A stretch of 64,000 nucleotides of DNA, taken from NCBI GenBank assembly GCA_013141385.1, contig JABFRB010000021.1, positions 122,060 through 186,059 of the forward strand. The letters run 5' to 3'. The position numbers were made by a program, and so were the translations under genes. The notes beneath the pieces are model-generated. The model was not told where the DNA came from. It did no database searches and worked only from the letters and a program-made list of their open reading frames with translations. Every line of letters starts with the position of its first letter. Position 1 is the first letter of the stretch. This DNA comes from Bacteroidales bacterium (GTDB taxonomy: Bacteria > Bacteroidota > Bacteroidia > Bacteroidales > Tenuifilaceae). Below, piece after piece: positions 1 to 8,463 of the stretch.

Positions 1-3000
1 ACTGGTACTACTGGTGCTACTGGTGCAACTGGACCAAATGGGATTTCAGTGCAATGGATAGGCTCTTTGGCTTTGCGGCCATCTTCACCAACATTAAATC
101 AGGCTTACTACAATACTGTAACAAAAATATCAGAAATATGGAATGGCTCCTCATGGAATACGATTGCTCAAGATGGAGTTATGGGGGCAACCGGAGTAGC
201 CGGATCGAATGGAACTAATGGAACTAATGGAACTAATGGGAGCAATGGCGTTTCAATTCAGTGGTTAGGAACATATACTATAGCACCATCATCACCAACG
301 TTAAATCAAGCTTATTATAATTCCAACGATAAAAAATCTTATGTTTATAACGGTTCAACTTGGAATATTTTAGCTCAAGATGGCTCGACAGGTGCTCAGG
401 GGATTCAAGGTATACAAGGTATTCAAGGAATACAAGGAACACAGGGACCTGCTGGTACGGGTCTTACAAATAAAGGGAATTGGACAAATGGGGCATCTTA
501 TGTTTCAGGAGATTATGTGTTTAATAGGTCTTCCTCCAATCCTGCAGTGAATTCAATGTGGATTTGCCAGTTAGCTCTTACTTCAACAGTTCAGCCCTAC
601 TCAGATCTTCCGCATTGGTCAGAATTTCAAGCACCTGCTGGACCACAGGGGCCACAAGGAAATACAGGGGCAACTGGGGCTAATGGAACGAATGGAGTTT
701 CAATTCAATGGCTAGGAACTTTAGCAACTGCACCCGCATCTCCTACAATTAATCAAGCCTACTATAATTCAACAAGTAAAATATCCTATATATATAATGG
801 ATCTTCATGGAGTATTCTGGCTCAGGATGGCGTACAGGGGCCTCAGGGAATTCAAGGAATTCAGGGGCCTGTTGGGCCGCTTGTTTCAGGAACATCAGGA
901 CAGACTCTATATAACAATGGCTCAACATGGGCTGCCACCTCTTCCTTAATTAATGATGGTGTAAATGTCGGTATTGGTACAACACCAACTCAGAAATTGG
1001 ATGTAAACGGTAGCTTGCGATTAAGAAGCACTCTTTACGACTATAATAACCTACCGGGTTCTTTAAATCAAATTCTTACTAAAGGAGCATCAGGAGTTCT
1101 CTGGCAATCGCTTCCTACTTTGGGCTTAACAAATGGGACAGGAACTTCTGGTCAGGTTGCATTATGGAGTGGTACTAATAGCCTGCAAGGTTTATCCAAT
1201 ATAACATGGGCATCAAGTCTTCAAGTTGCAAGTAACCTAACCGCCCTACCCGATGATCCTATTTTTGAGGTTAAGAACAAAGATGGCAAAGTTGTTTTTG
1301 GAGTATACCAAAGTGGTGTGCGTGTGAATTTTGATGATTCACCTACTGCGAAGGGTGCAAAAGGGGGATTTGCTGTTGGAGGCCTTTCAAACCAAGCAAA
1401 AATAGCACCCTATGAGTATCTTCGTATATCACACGATAGCGCAAGAATCTATGTAAATGATGCATTAGTTAAAGGAGCAAAAGGGGGATTTGCTGTTGGA
1501 GGCCTTTCTAATCAAGCAAAAGGAGGTGCTAATAATTTTATGAAGTTAACACCGGACAATTATTTTATTGGGCAACAAAGCGGAAGCCAAAATACTACAG
1601 GTTTATATAATTCATTTATTGGCTACCAATCAGGGTTGTCTAATACAACAGGCAATAATAACGTTTTTCTTGGTTTTTCCTCTGGATATACAAATAGCAC
1701 TTCAAGTAATAATGTTTTCCTGGGTTATGAAAGCGGTTACTCATCAAATAGTACTTTCGGTGGAAATGTTCTTATTGGATATCAGGCTGGAAGAAATAGT
1801 ACAACTGCTTACTATAATTCTGTAGTAGGTTATCAGGCTGGATTTAACAATTCTGGAAATTATAACTCGCTTTTTGGATATAATGCAGGTTATACAAATA
1901 CTGGAAATTATAACTCGTTTTTTGGGTATAACGCAGGTTATTCAAATTCTGGAAACTATAATTCATTTTTTGGGTTTAATACCGGTAGTTCCAACACAGG
2001 AAGCTATAATGCTTTCTACGGATGGAACTCAGGTAAAACAAATACCGGCAACTATAATGCTTTTTATGGTCCTTACGCAGGATATAACAACGATGGTGTT
2101 GCAAACTCATATGTTGGTTATCTAAGTGGGTATTATAATCAAACTGGTGGCTACAACGTTTTTATGGGCAATCAATCTGGGTATAAAAATACAACAGGAA
2201 GTAGCAACGTGTTTATTGGAAACCAGAGTGGCTATAATAACACTACAGGACAGTATAATACTTTTATAGGTTATCAAACTGGATATACCAACAACGCCAG
2301 CTATAACTCATTTATTGGATACCAATCAGGATATGCAAATTCTACTGGACAGTACAACACTTTTATGGGTTACTATGCTGGAAGAGCGAATACCACAGCA
2401 AGTAGCAATTTATTCTTAGGCTACCAAAGTGGTTATAGTAATACAACAGGCTCATCTAATATTTTCATGGGTGAAAGTGCTGGTTACAATAATTTAACGG
2501 GGCAACACAATGTGTTTATAGGAAGATTTGCTGGTTACTCAGGCACGCTTATTCATAGTAACATATTCATTGGGGATAGCGCAGGTTACTTCTCAAACAA
2601 TCAATTTGCAACCAATAACGTTTTCCTAGGTTATGCCGCTGGTAAAAATACTCAAAGTTATAATAACGTTTTTATTGGCAACCAAGCAGGATGGAGTAAT
2701 ACAAGTGGTCAAAATAATATCGCAATTGGCGATATGGCTGGATTTAAGAACACTTCAAGCCAAAACGTTTTCATTGGTACATCAGCGGGTGAAAAAAATA
2801 CTACCGGATTCTTTAATATTATGATAGGTAGATGGACTGGTAAAAACAACACAACTGGAGCGCAACAAATTCTTATAGGTGGTGGAGCAGGAGGCTCTCT
2901 AACTACTGGCGGCGAAAACGTTATGATTGGAAATAATGCCGGAGCAGTGAATACTACTGGAATTGGTAACGTTTATATTGGAACAAGTGCAGGGTGGAGT

Positions 3001-3879
3001 AATACTGGTACAAAAAACATCTTTATTGGTTATAAAATAGGATATGCCGCATTCCAAAATGTTTCCAACGCATTAGTAATCGGAACTGATGTTAACGGCG
3101 CAACACCCCTTTTATATGGAGAGTTTGATAACAAAATTCTAAAATTTAATGCCAATGTTGCTGTTAATGCAGATCCTACCTCTTCAAAATTCTACTCATA
3201 CGACGACAGAACTACTGCTGTTGATGATCCTGCAATAATAGGAGAACATACGCTTAATACAACCAGCTATGGAATCGGGGTAAGAGGAATTGGTGGTTAT
3301 TACGGAGTGCAGGGTTTATCAACAGTTTCGGGTACTGGTTCGCGCACAGGGGTTCGCGGTAATGCATCTGGAGGATCTTCAAACTTTGGAATTTATGGGT
3401 ATGCAAGTGGAACAACCACGAATTACGGGATTTATGGTTATGCTACAAGTGGAACAACTAATTATGCTGGCTATTTTGCTGGAAATGTAACCGTAACAGG
3501 TACTTTCTCAAACCCTTCGGATAAAAATTTGAAGAAGAACATTAATCCTCTTACTGGTTCACTTAAAAAAGTTCTTAACCTTCAAGGCGTTACTTATGAT
3601 TGGAAGTCTGATCAGGAATTAACCGATTTTAGAAAATCATCTGATTCAAATGGCAAGGAAGAGACCAGGAAATTTAACTTCCCAAAAGGAACTCAGATTG
3701 GTGTAATTGCTCAGGATGTTGAGAAAGTTCTACCTGAACTTGTGCAAACCGATGGTGAAGGGCTAAAATCTGTTGATTATATTAAGATGATACCCATTCT
3801 AATTGAAGCAATTAAGGAACAACAGAAGCAGATTGAAAAATTATCGGAAGAACTTGAGGCAATAAAAGCTAAGAAGTAG
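1..3879 (+). CDS. Giant repetitive surface protein with collagen-like modules and C-terminal S74 chaperone (5' end outside window)
   Basis: The frame is open from base 1, so the gene begins before the window; 1292 codons are visible. The N-terminal part alternates three copies of a roughly 45-residue module (starting near bases 37, 244 and 685, each with ISVQW or VSIQW and ending LAQDG or IAQDG) with Gly-X-Y collagen-like stretches. Bases 1555-3075 hold dozens of short repeats of the type GYxxGxxNTTGxxNxFxG, resembling YadA-head or beta-roll stalks. The C-terminus (from about 3500) is a peptidase S74 intramolecular chaperone: SDKNLKKNI carries the Ser (3517-3519) and Lys expected for self-cleavage, followed by IGVIAQDVEKVLPELV and a final coiled coil. 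It is probably a trimeric fibre on the cell surface. Phage tail-fibre origin is possible but no phage genes are adjacent. Some collagen repeats are near-perfect DNA repeats (210-243) that could slip. Confidence 0.8.
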   Translation, partial: TGTTGATGATGPNGISVQWIGSLALRPSSPTLNQAYYNTVTKISEIWNGSSWNTIAQDGVMGATGVAGSNGTNGTNGTNGSNGVSIQWLGTYTIAPSSPTLNQAYYNSNDKKSYVYNGSTWNILAQDGSTGAQGIQGIQGIQGIQGTQGPAGTGLTNKGNWTNGASYVSGDYVFNRSSSNPAVNSMWICQLALTSTVQPYSDLPHWSEFQAPAGPQGPQGNTGATGANGTNGVSIQWLGTLATAPASPTINQAYYNSTSKISYIYNGSSWSILAQDGVQGPQGIQGIQGPVGPLVSGTSGQTLYNNGSTWAATSSLINDGVNVGIGTTPTQKLDVNGSLRLRSTLYDYNNLPGSLNQILTKGASGVLWQSLPTLGLTNGTGTSGQVALWSGTNSLQGLSNITWASSLQVASNLTALPDDPIFEVKNKDGKVVFGVYQSGVRVNFDDSPTAKGAKGGFAVGGLSNQAKIAPYEYLRISHDSARIYVNDALVKGAKGGFAVGGLSNQAKGGANNFMKLTPDNYFIGQQSGSQNTTGLYNSFIGYQSGLSNTTGNNNVFLGFSSGYTNSTSSNNVFLGYESGYSSNSTFGGNVLIGYQAGRNSTTAYYNSVVGYQAGFNNSGNYNSLFGYNAGYTNTGNYNSFFGYNAGYSNSGNYNSFFGFNTGSSNTGSYNAFYGWNSGKTNTGNYNAFYGPYAGYNNDGVANSYVGYLSGYYNQTGGYNVFMGNQSGYKNTTGSSNVFIGNQSGYNNTTGQYNTFIGYQTGYTNNASYNSFIGYQSGYANSTGQYNTFMGYYAGRANTTASSNLFLGYQSGYSNTTGSSNIFMGESAGYNNLTGQHNVFIGRFAGYSGTLIHSNIFIGDSAGYFSNNQFATNNVFLGYAAGKNTQSYNNVFIGNQAGWSNTSGQNNIAIGDMAGFKNTSSQNVFIGTSAGEKNTTGFFNIMIGRWTGKNNTTGAQQILIGGGAGGSLTTGGENVMIGNNAGAVNTTGIGNVYIGTSAGWSNTGTKNIFIGYKIGYAAFQNVSNALVIGTDVNGATPLLYGEFDNKILKFNANVAVNADPTSSKFYSYDDRTTAVDDPAIIGEHTLNTTSYGIGVRGIGGYYGVQGLSTVSGTGSRTGVRGNASGGSSNFGIYGYASGTTTNYGIYGYATSGTTNYAGYFAGNVTVTGTFSNPSDKNLKKNINPLTGSLKKVLNLQGVTYDWKSDQELTDFRKSSDSNGKEETRKFNFPKGTQIGVIAQDVEKVLPELVQTDGEGLKSVDYIKMIPILIEAIKEQQKQIEKLSEELEAIKAKK

Positions 3880-3895
3880 AAAATTTTTAAATTGT

Positions 3896-3930
3896 AAAAA
3901 AGCCCGAGGCAGATCCTTCGGGCTTTTTTA
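3896..3930 (+). terminator. Rho-independent terminator after the S74 surface protein
   Basis: The 7-bp stem AGCCCGA (3901-3907) pairs with TCGGGCT (3918-3924); flanking A and T runs extend it, and T6 follows directly. It lies 20 bases after the stop codon. Confidence 0.85.
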
Positions 3931-3968
3931 CTCGAATATGTGTGCCAAAACATTTTTAAATGCAAGAG

Positions 3969-4001
3969 TTTGCCATATAAAAAAGGATTAAGTTATATTT
4001 G
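3969..4001 (+). promoter_or_regulatory. Bacteroidota-type promoter for the propeller-SpoIIE gene
   Basis: The -7 element TATATTTG (3994-4001) fits TAnnTTTG and TTTG (3969-3972) lies 21 bases upstream, the usual -33 spacing. The ATG follows 60 bases downstream. Confidence 0.5.
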
Positions 4002-4061
4002 TATAGATCATAATTACCAAATTTTATCTATTTTTAATGATTATTCATATTTCGCTTTGAT

Positions 4062-7000
4062 ATGAAAGTCTTTAGGCTATTATTCATATTTATTTTTTGC
4101 GGTACAAGTCTGATTGGACAGGTTGTAAACAAACTTGGCCATCCATTATTACGGAATTTTACACCTGAGGAATACGGTGCTAGTGAGCAGAATTGGTCCG
4201 CTATTCAGGATAAAAGAGGTGTAATGTATTTTGGGAATCTAGACAAAGGGATTCTTGAGTACGATGGTAGGACATGGCGTAAAATTGCCATTCCCAACAA
4301 CTCAGAGGTGCGTTCTCTTGCAATGGACGATAAGGGGACTATCTATGCTGGAGCCATTGGTGAATTTGGCTATCTGTCGCCAGACATTCAAGGTAATTTG
4401 AAATATGTATCATTGAATACTTTTAATAGAGATAGTTTTAAAGTATCTAATATTTACAAAACTTACTATTACAATAATAAAATCTACTTCTGTTCCAAGA
4501 AATATATTATTATCTATAATAAACAAAATACCAAAATAATTGATATTGAAAAACCGGTGGATTGTGCAAACTTTTTTTCTTTTATTGTCAATAATCGGTT
4601 CTACGTTGGAAGTTATGTTAAAGGATTAAGAGAGTTAGTTAACGATTCCCTTGTGAATGCAACCAATGGTGGCTTTTTTAAGGATAAGAATATTTATTTT
4701 ATTTTGCCAAATAAAGATGAGCATGTAATTATTGGTACCGATGTTGGATTTTACATATACAATCAACGCACGGGTGAGATTAAACAATATACTGATAAAT
4801 CAAACTTAATAAATAAGATCCTTGAAGAATCTATCGCTTATCATGCCTTGGAGCAACCAAATGGTAACTATGGATTTGCATTTCCACTTTCAACCAAGTA
4901 TAACTATCTTGAAACGGAAAAAAATGGTGTCCCCTATGAAGCCATTAATCCATCTATAGGATTAAAAGATCCATCTATCACTTTTCTGTACCGTCCATCC
5001 GAAAACATTTCTGAGCAACCCTTGTGGTTAACTCATTTTAATGGGGTTTCAAGGGCGGAAATTCAATCACCCTTTCGCAGATTTGGAGAGGAATCGGGAT
5101 TCGAGGGTTCAATTATTGATATTATTCGATTCAATGGTACGTTATACCTTGCTACGCTAAAAGGACTGTATAAGCAGGTAGAGGACAACGGTTTTTTAAA
5201 GTTTGTTCCAGAACCTATTGTAAACTCAAATACTTGGTCGTTCTTAAAATTTAATAATCCCGAAACGGGAAAACAATCTTTATTGGTAGCATCATCTTCA
5301 GGTATTTTTGAGATAAACGAGAGGGGGATTATAAAATCTATAAGTGAAGAGTTTAAACGTTATGCAAATATTGTTGGCTATTTTCTTTTTCAGTCAAAAA
5401 CAGATCCTTCAACTCTTTACGTTGGAGATCAAAGTGGTTTAATTGGAATTCGATTTGTAAAAGGGAAATGGCGTCTTATCGGTGAAGGTAGAATTAATAA
5501 GAAATTTTTAAAGTCTAACATCCGAAGTATCGATGAGGATACTAATGGAGCCCTATGGTTAGGCACTTATGTCGATGGTGTGGCTAATTACAACCCAAAA
5601 ACTGATAGTTTAAAATTCTTTGGAATTGAAAGTGGACTACCAACACTTAAAGAAATTCAAGTATTGAATTATAAAAATCAGTTCTTCTTTTGCACATCAA
5701 AAGGTTTCTACAAATTCGATTCAAAATTAAATAAGTTTATTCCCACTGGTTTACCGGGTGATTCAACAAAACTTTTTGATCATGGTATAAATCGAGTTGC
5801 TCGTATCCCCAAAGGATTTGTTATGGCCTGTTTTAATAAAACCACTAACTGGATTGAAACCATTGAATCAGATAGCACTGGAAAATATATTATTGATGAT
5901 ATTCCATTCAAACGATTACCCGATAAATTTAGTGACGCTCTTTTTGTAGATGATGATGGAACTATTTGGATTTCAAAAGCCAATGAATTATATAGTTTTA
6001 ATCCAAAAACTAAAAGGAACTATAAAAGTACATTTAATGCTTTAATCAGAAAAGTTACATCTAGAGATGACTCCGTGCTTTTCAATGGTACCTATAGAAT
6101 CAAGTATTTTGATGGCCGTTACCTAACCTCATTAATACAGCAGCCTGAGCAAATATATAAGCTACCTTACCATTTCAACCGATTAGTCTTTGAGTACAGC
6201 GCTACCTTCTACGAGAAAGAAGAGGATACTCAGTTCAGCTATCTACTTGAGGGATCTGATGAAAGTTGGTCCATTTGGAATAAAAAAACAGAGGCAACCT
6301 ATACCAACCTAAAGGAGGGTAATTATACGTTTAAAGTTAAGGCTCGAAATATTTACGGAACCGAGAGCACCGTTGCAGAGTATAAATTCTCTATAACACC
6401 CCCTTGGTATCGTACTATTCTTGTCTATATAATTTATGCATTGCTATTTATTGCTCTTGTATGGATTCTTGTTCGTTTGAATTCCCGAAGGTTAATTGCA
6501 GAAAAGGAGGCGCTCGAACAAATTGTTAAGGAACGTACCGCAGAAGTTGTTGCACAAAAGGATGAAATTGAAGTTCAGAATGAAAAAATATCCATTCAAA
6601 ACGAGGAGATCAAAAGCAGTATTCATTATGCAAGTCGAATCCAAGGGGCAATTCTTACACCAGACGAGCAAATCCAGAAGGTTTTCGATGAGTATTTTAT
6701 CCTTTTCTTACCTCGCGACATTGTTAGTGGTGACTTCTACTGGATTACAAAAGTTGGTACAAAGAAGATTTGCGTTGTAGCCGACTGTACAGGTCACGGT
6801 GTTCCTGGAGGATTTATGAGCATGCTGGGTATGTCATTCATCAGCCAGATTATTAGTAAGGGTGGATCCTACCATCCCGGAGATATTCTAAATCAGCTCC
6901 GTTCATCTGTTATCAACTCACTACACCAAACGGGCGAAGTTGGTGGTAGTAAGGATGGAATGGACATTGCTATTTACGTAATTGATGAGGAAACCAATAT

Positions 7001-7358
7001 ACTTGAGTTCTCCGGAGCAAATAATCCTCTTGTACATATTAGAAATAATGAACTAACCCATATCAAGAGTGACAAGATGCCAATTGGTATTCACCTACGT
7101 GCAAATGAGCCGTTTACTACTCACACTATTCAACTGCAACCAGGTGACTGTGTCTATACCTTCTCCGATGGTTACGCTGATCAATTTGGTGGACCCGACC
7201 AACGTAAGTTTATGATAAAGAACCTGAAGGACTTACTTCTTGAAATACATCTACTTCCAATGACTGAGCAGAGAGAGCGTCTTCACAAAAACCTTCTCGA
7301 CTGGCACAAAGATTCTCCACGAATTGATGATGTTGTTGTTATGGGAGTTAGAATTTAA
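4062..7358 (+). CDS. Beta-propeller sensor with Y_Y_Y domain and cytoplasmic SpoIIE-type phosphatase
   Basis: 1098 residues. A signal peptide is followed by a long periplasmic region of two-component-regulator-type propeller repeats (about 40-660, with motifs such as GALWLGTYVDGVANYNPKT), a Y_Y_Y domain (about 690-765), one membrane segment (about 784-808), a coiled coil rich in Glu and Gln (810-850), and a PP2C-like SpoIIE domain (about 850-1098) with ADCTGHGVPGG supplying metal-binding Asp. The layout resembles hybrid two-component sensors, but the kinase is replaced by a Ser/Thr phosphatase. It probably relays an outside signal by dephosphorylating a regulator such as an anti-sigma antagonist; no partner is nearby. 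A related phosphatase domain occurs at 21176-23155. The ATG was chosen because the signal peptide starts immediately. Confidence 0.85.
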   Translation: MKVFRLLFIFIFCGTSLIGQVVNKLGHPLLRNFTPEEYGASEQNWSAIQDKRGVMYFGNLDKGILEYDGRTWRKIAIPNNSEVRSLAMDDKGTIYAGAIGEFGYLSPDIQGNLKYVSLNTFNRDSFKVSNIYKTYYYNNKIYFCSKKYIIIYNKQNTKIIDIEKPVDCANFFSFIVNNRFYVGSYVKGLRELVNDSLVNATNGGFFKDKNIYFILPNKDEHVIIGTDVGFYIYNQRTGEIKQYTDKSNLINKILEESIAYHALEQPNGNYGFAFPLSTKYNYLETEKNGVPYEAINPSIGLKDPSITFLYRPSENISEQPLWLTHFNGVSRAEIQSPFRRFGEESGFEGSIIDIIRFNGTLYLATLKGLYKQVEDNGFLKFVPEPIVNSNTWSFLKFNNPETGKQSLLVASSSGIFEINERGIIKSISEEFKRYANIVGYFLFQSKTDPSTLYVGDQSGLIGIRFVKGKWRLIGEGRINKKFLKSNIRSIDEDTNGALWLGTYVDGVANYNPKTDSLKFFGIESGLPTLKEIQVLNYKNQFFFCTSKGFYKFDSKLNKFIPTGLPGDSTKLFDHGINRVARIPKGFVMACFNKTTNWIETIESDSTGKYIIDDIPFKRLPDKFSDALFVDDDGTIWISKANELYSFNPKTKRNYKSTFNALIRKVTSRDDSVLFNGTYRIKYFDGRYLTSLIQQPEQIYKLPYHFNRLVFEYSATFYEKEEDTQFSYLLEGSDESWSIWNKKTEATYTNLKEGNYTFKVKARNIYGTESTVAEYKFSITPPWYRTILVYIIYALLFIALVWILVRLNSRRLIAEKEALEQIVKERTAEVVAQKDEIEVQNEKISIQNEEIKSSIHYASRIQGAILTPDEQIQKVFDEYFILFLPRDIVSGDFYWITKVGTKKICVVADCTGHGVPGGFMSMLGMSFISQIISKGGSYHPGDILNQLRSSVINSLHQTGEVGGSKDGMDIAIYVIDEETNILEFSGANNPLVHIRNNELTHIKSDKMPIGIHLRANEPFTTHTIQLQPGDCVYTFSDGYADQFGGPDQRKFMIKNLKDLLLEIHLLPMTEQRERLHKNLLDWHKDSPRIDDVVVMGVRI

Positions 7359-7425
7359 CATAAACAATTATATTCATTACTATCTGAATTTTTCTAATTT
7401 TGCTTGAACCCTAAAAACTAAAGTT

Positions 7426-8424
7426 TTGGAAATTAATATCGTTATCAGGGAACTTCTGGCAAAACACAATTATATCAGCCTCCCTGGCCTTGGAAGTTTT
7501 GTTCAAACATACGAACCAGCACACCCTTCAGCAGATGGAAATAGTTTTATTGCTCCTAAGCAAACTGTTACCTTTGATGATTCGCGAACTTTTAATGATG
7601 AGGCAATTGAGAATTACCTTTGTGAAAAAACGGGAATTAGCCATTCAAATGCTTCTGAATTGCTCGCAGAGCATGTGAAAAAAATAAATGAGTATGTCAA
7701 TAGTGGTAAAGAATTCATTTTTGAAAATGTTGGTGTTCTTAGCAGAGATAAAAAAGGTAAAATACGTTTTGAACAAGCCAAAGAGTTAGATATTGCAATA
7801 TCTACCTATGGTCTTAAAGACATTGTTGTTTCAAAAACCAATTTCAAAGTTGATAAACCAAAAGCAAAAACTGATTCTCAATCTATTCCAGCAAAAGCAG
7901 AAGTTCATCCGTATAAAAAATCCTCTACACCTAAAATTTTAATCGGGGTCTCTATTTTCATGGCTATTGCGGTACTGTCCTCTATGTTTATTTTGATACC
8001 TGACTTCCGTTTTTGGAAAAAGGCTGGCGAAAGCAGTAATTCATTAACAACTACAGATACTCTTAAAAAGGTTGATACTAATTTGACTCAAACATCGGTA
8101 GTAAAGAATGACACTGTAAATTCAAAAATAGATAAAACAATTACAGATAATACTGTAAAGAAAACCGCACTATACTACAAAGAACCAATAATTCAAGAAA
8201 ATAAAACGTTCTACCTTATTGTAGGGAGCTTTGGCAAATTGGAAAATGCCCGAAAACTTGCAGAAAAATATTATCAGAAAGGGTTTAAAACCGAGATTAT
8301 ACAAGCCAACGCAATGTACCGTGTTTCAATCAACAAATTCACTGATAAAAACATTGCGGTAAGCGAATTTAATAAATTTCATAACAATAATCCTGATGTA
8401 TCTGCTTGGTTATTGGGAATATAA
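7426..8424 (+). CDS. CCDC81-type HU domain plus SPOR domain membrane protein
   Basis: 332 residues from a TTG start that gives the usual short lead (MEINIVIRELLAKHNYISLP). The N-terminal 120 residues match the prokaryotic CCDC81-like HU domain pair, with LPGLGSF and the FDDSRTFNDE segment. One membrane helix lies at about residues 168-190, then a Thr/Lys/Asp-rich linker, then a SPOR domain (about 262-332, FYLIVGSFGKLENARKLAEK) that in other proteins binds denuded peptidoglycan. In Bacteroidota this architecture sits between the cytoplasm and the division-site wall. The gene follows the SpoIIE gene by 67 bases and precedes the transglutaminase-like gene by about 40, so the three may be one unit. 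Confidence 0.8.
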   Translation: MEINIVIRELLAKHNYISLPGLGSFVQTYEPAHPSADGNSFIAPKQTVTFDDSRTFNDEAIENYLCEKTGISHSNASELLAEHVKKINEYVNSGKEFIFENVGVLSRDKKGKIRFEQAKELDIAISTYGLKDIVVSKTNFKVDKPKAKTDSQSIPAKAEVHPYKKSSTPKILIGVSIFMAIAVLSSMFILIPDFRFWKKAGESSNSLTTTDTLKKVDTNLTQTSVVKNDTVNSKIDKTITDNTVKKTALYYKEPIIQENKTFYLIVGSFGKLENARKLAEKYYQKGFKTEIIQANAMYRVSINKFTDKNIAVSEFNKFHNNNPDVSAWLLGI

Positions 8425-8463
8425 CCGCTTTTACTTTTACCACCCAATTAAATCAATGCCTTG

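Noticed and set aside
1..3879. Phage tail fibre
   Set aside because: The S74 domain occurs in tail fibres, but no phage structural genes are adjacent and collagen-like/head repeats also occur in bacterial surface proteins; left as a minor alternative.
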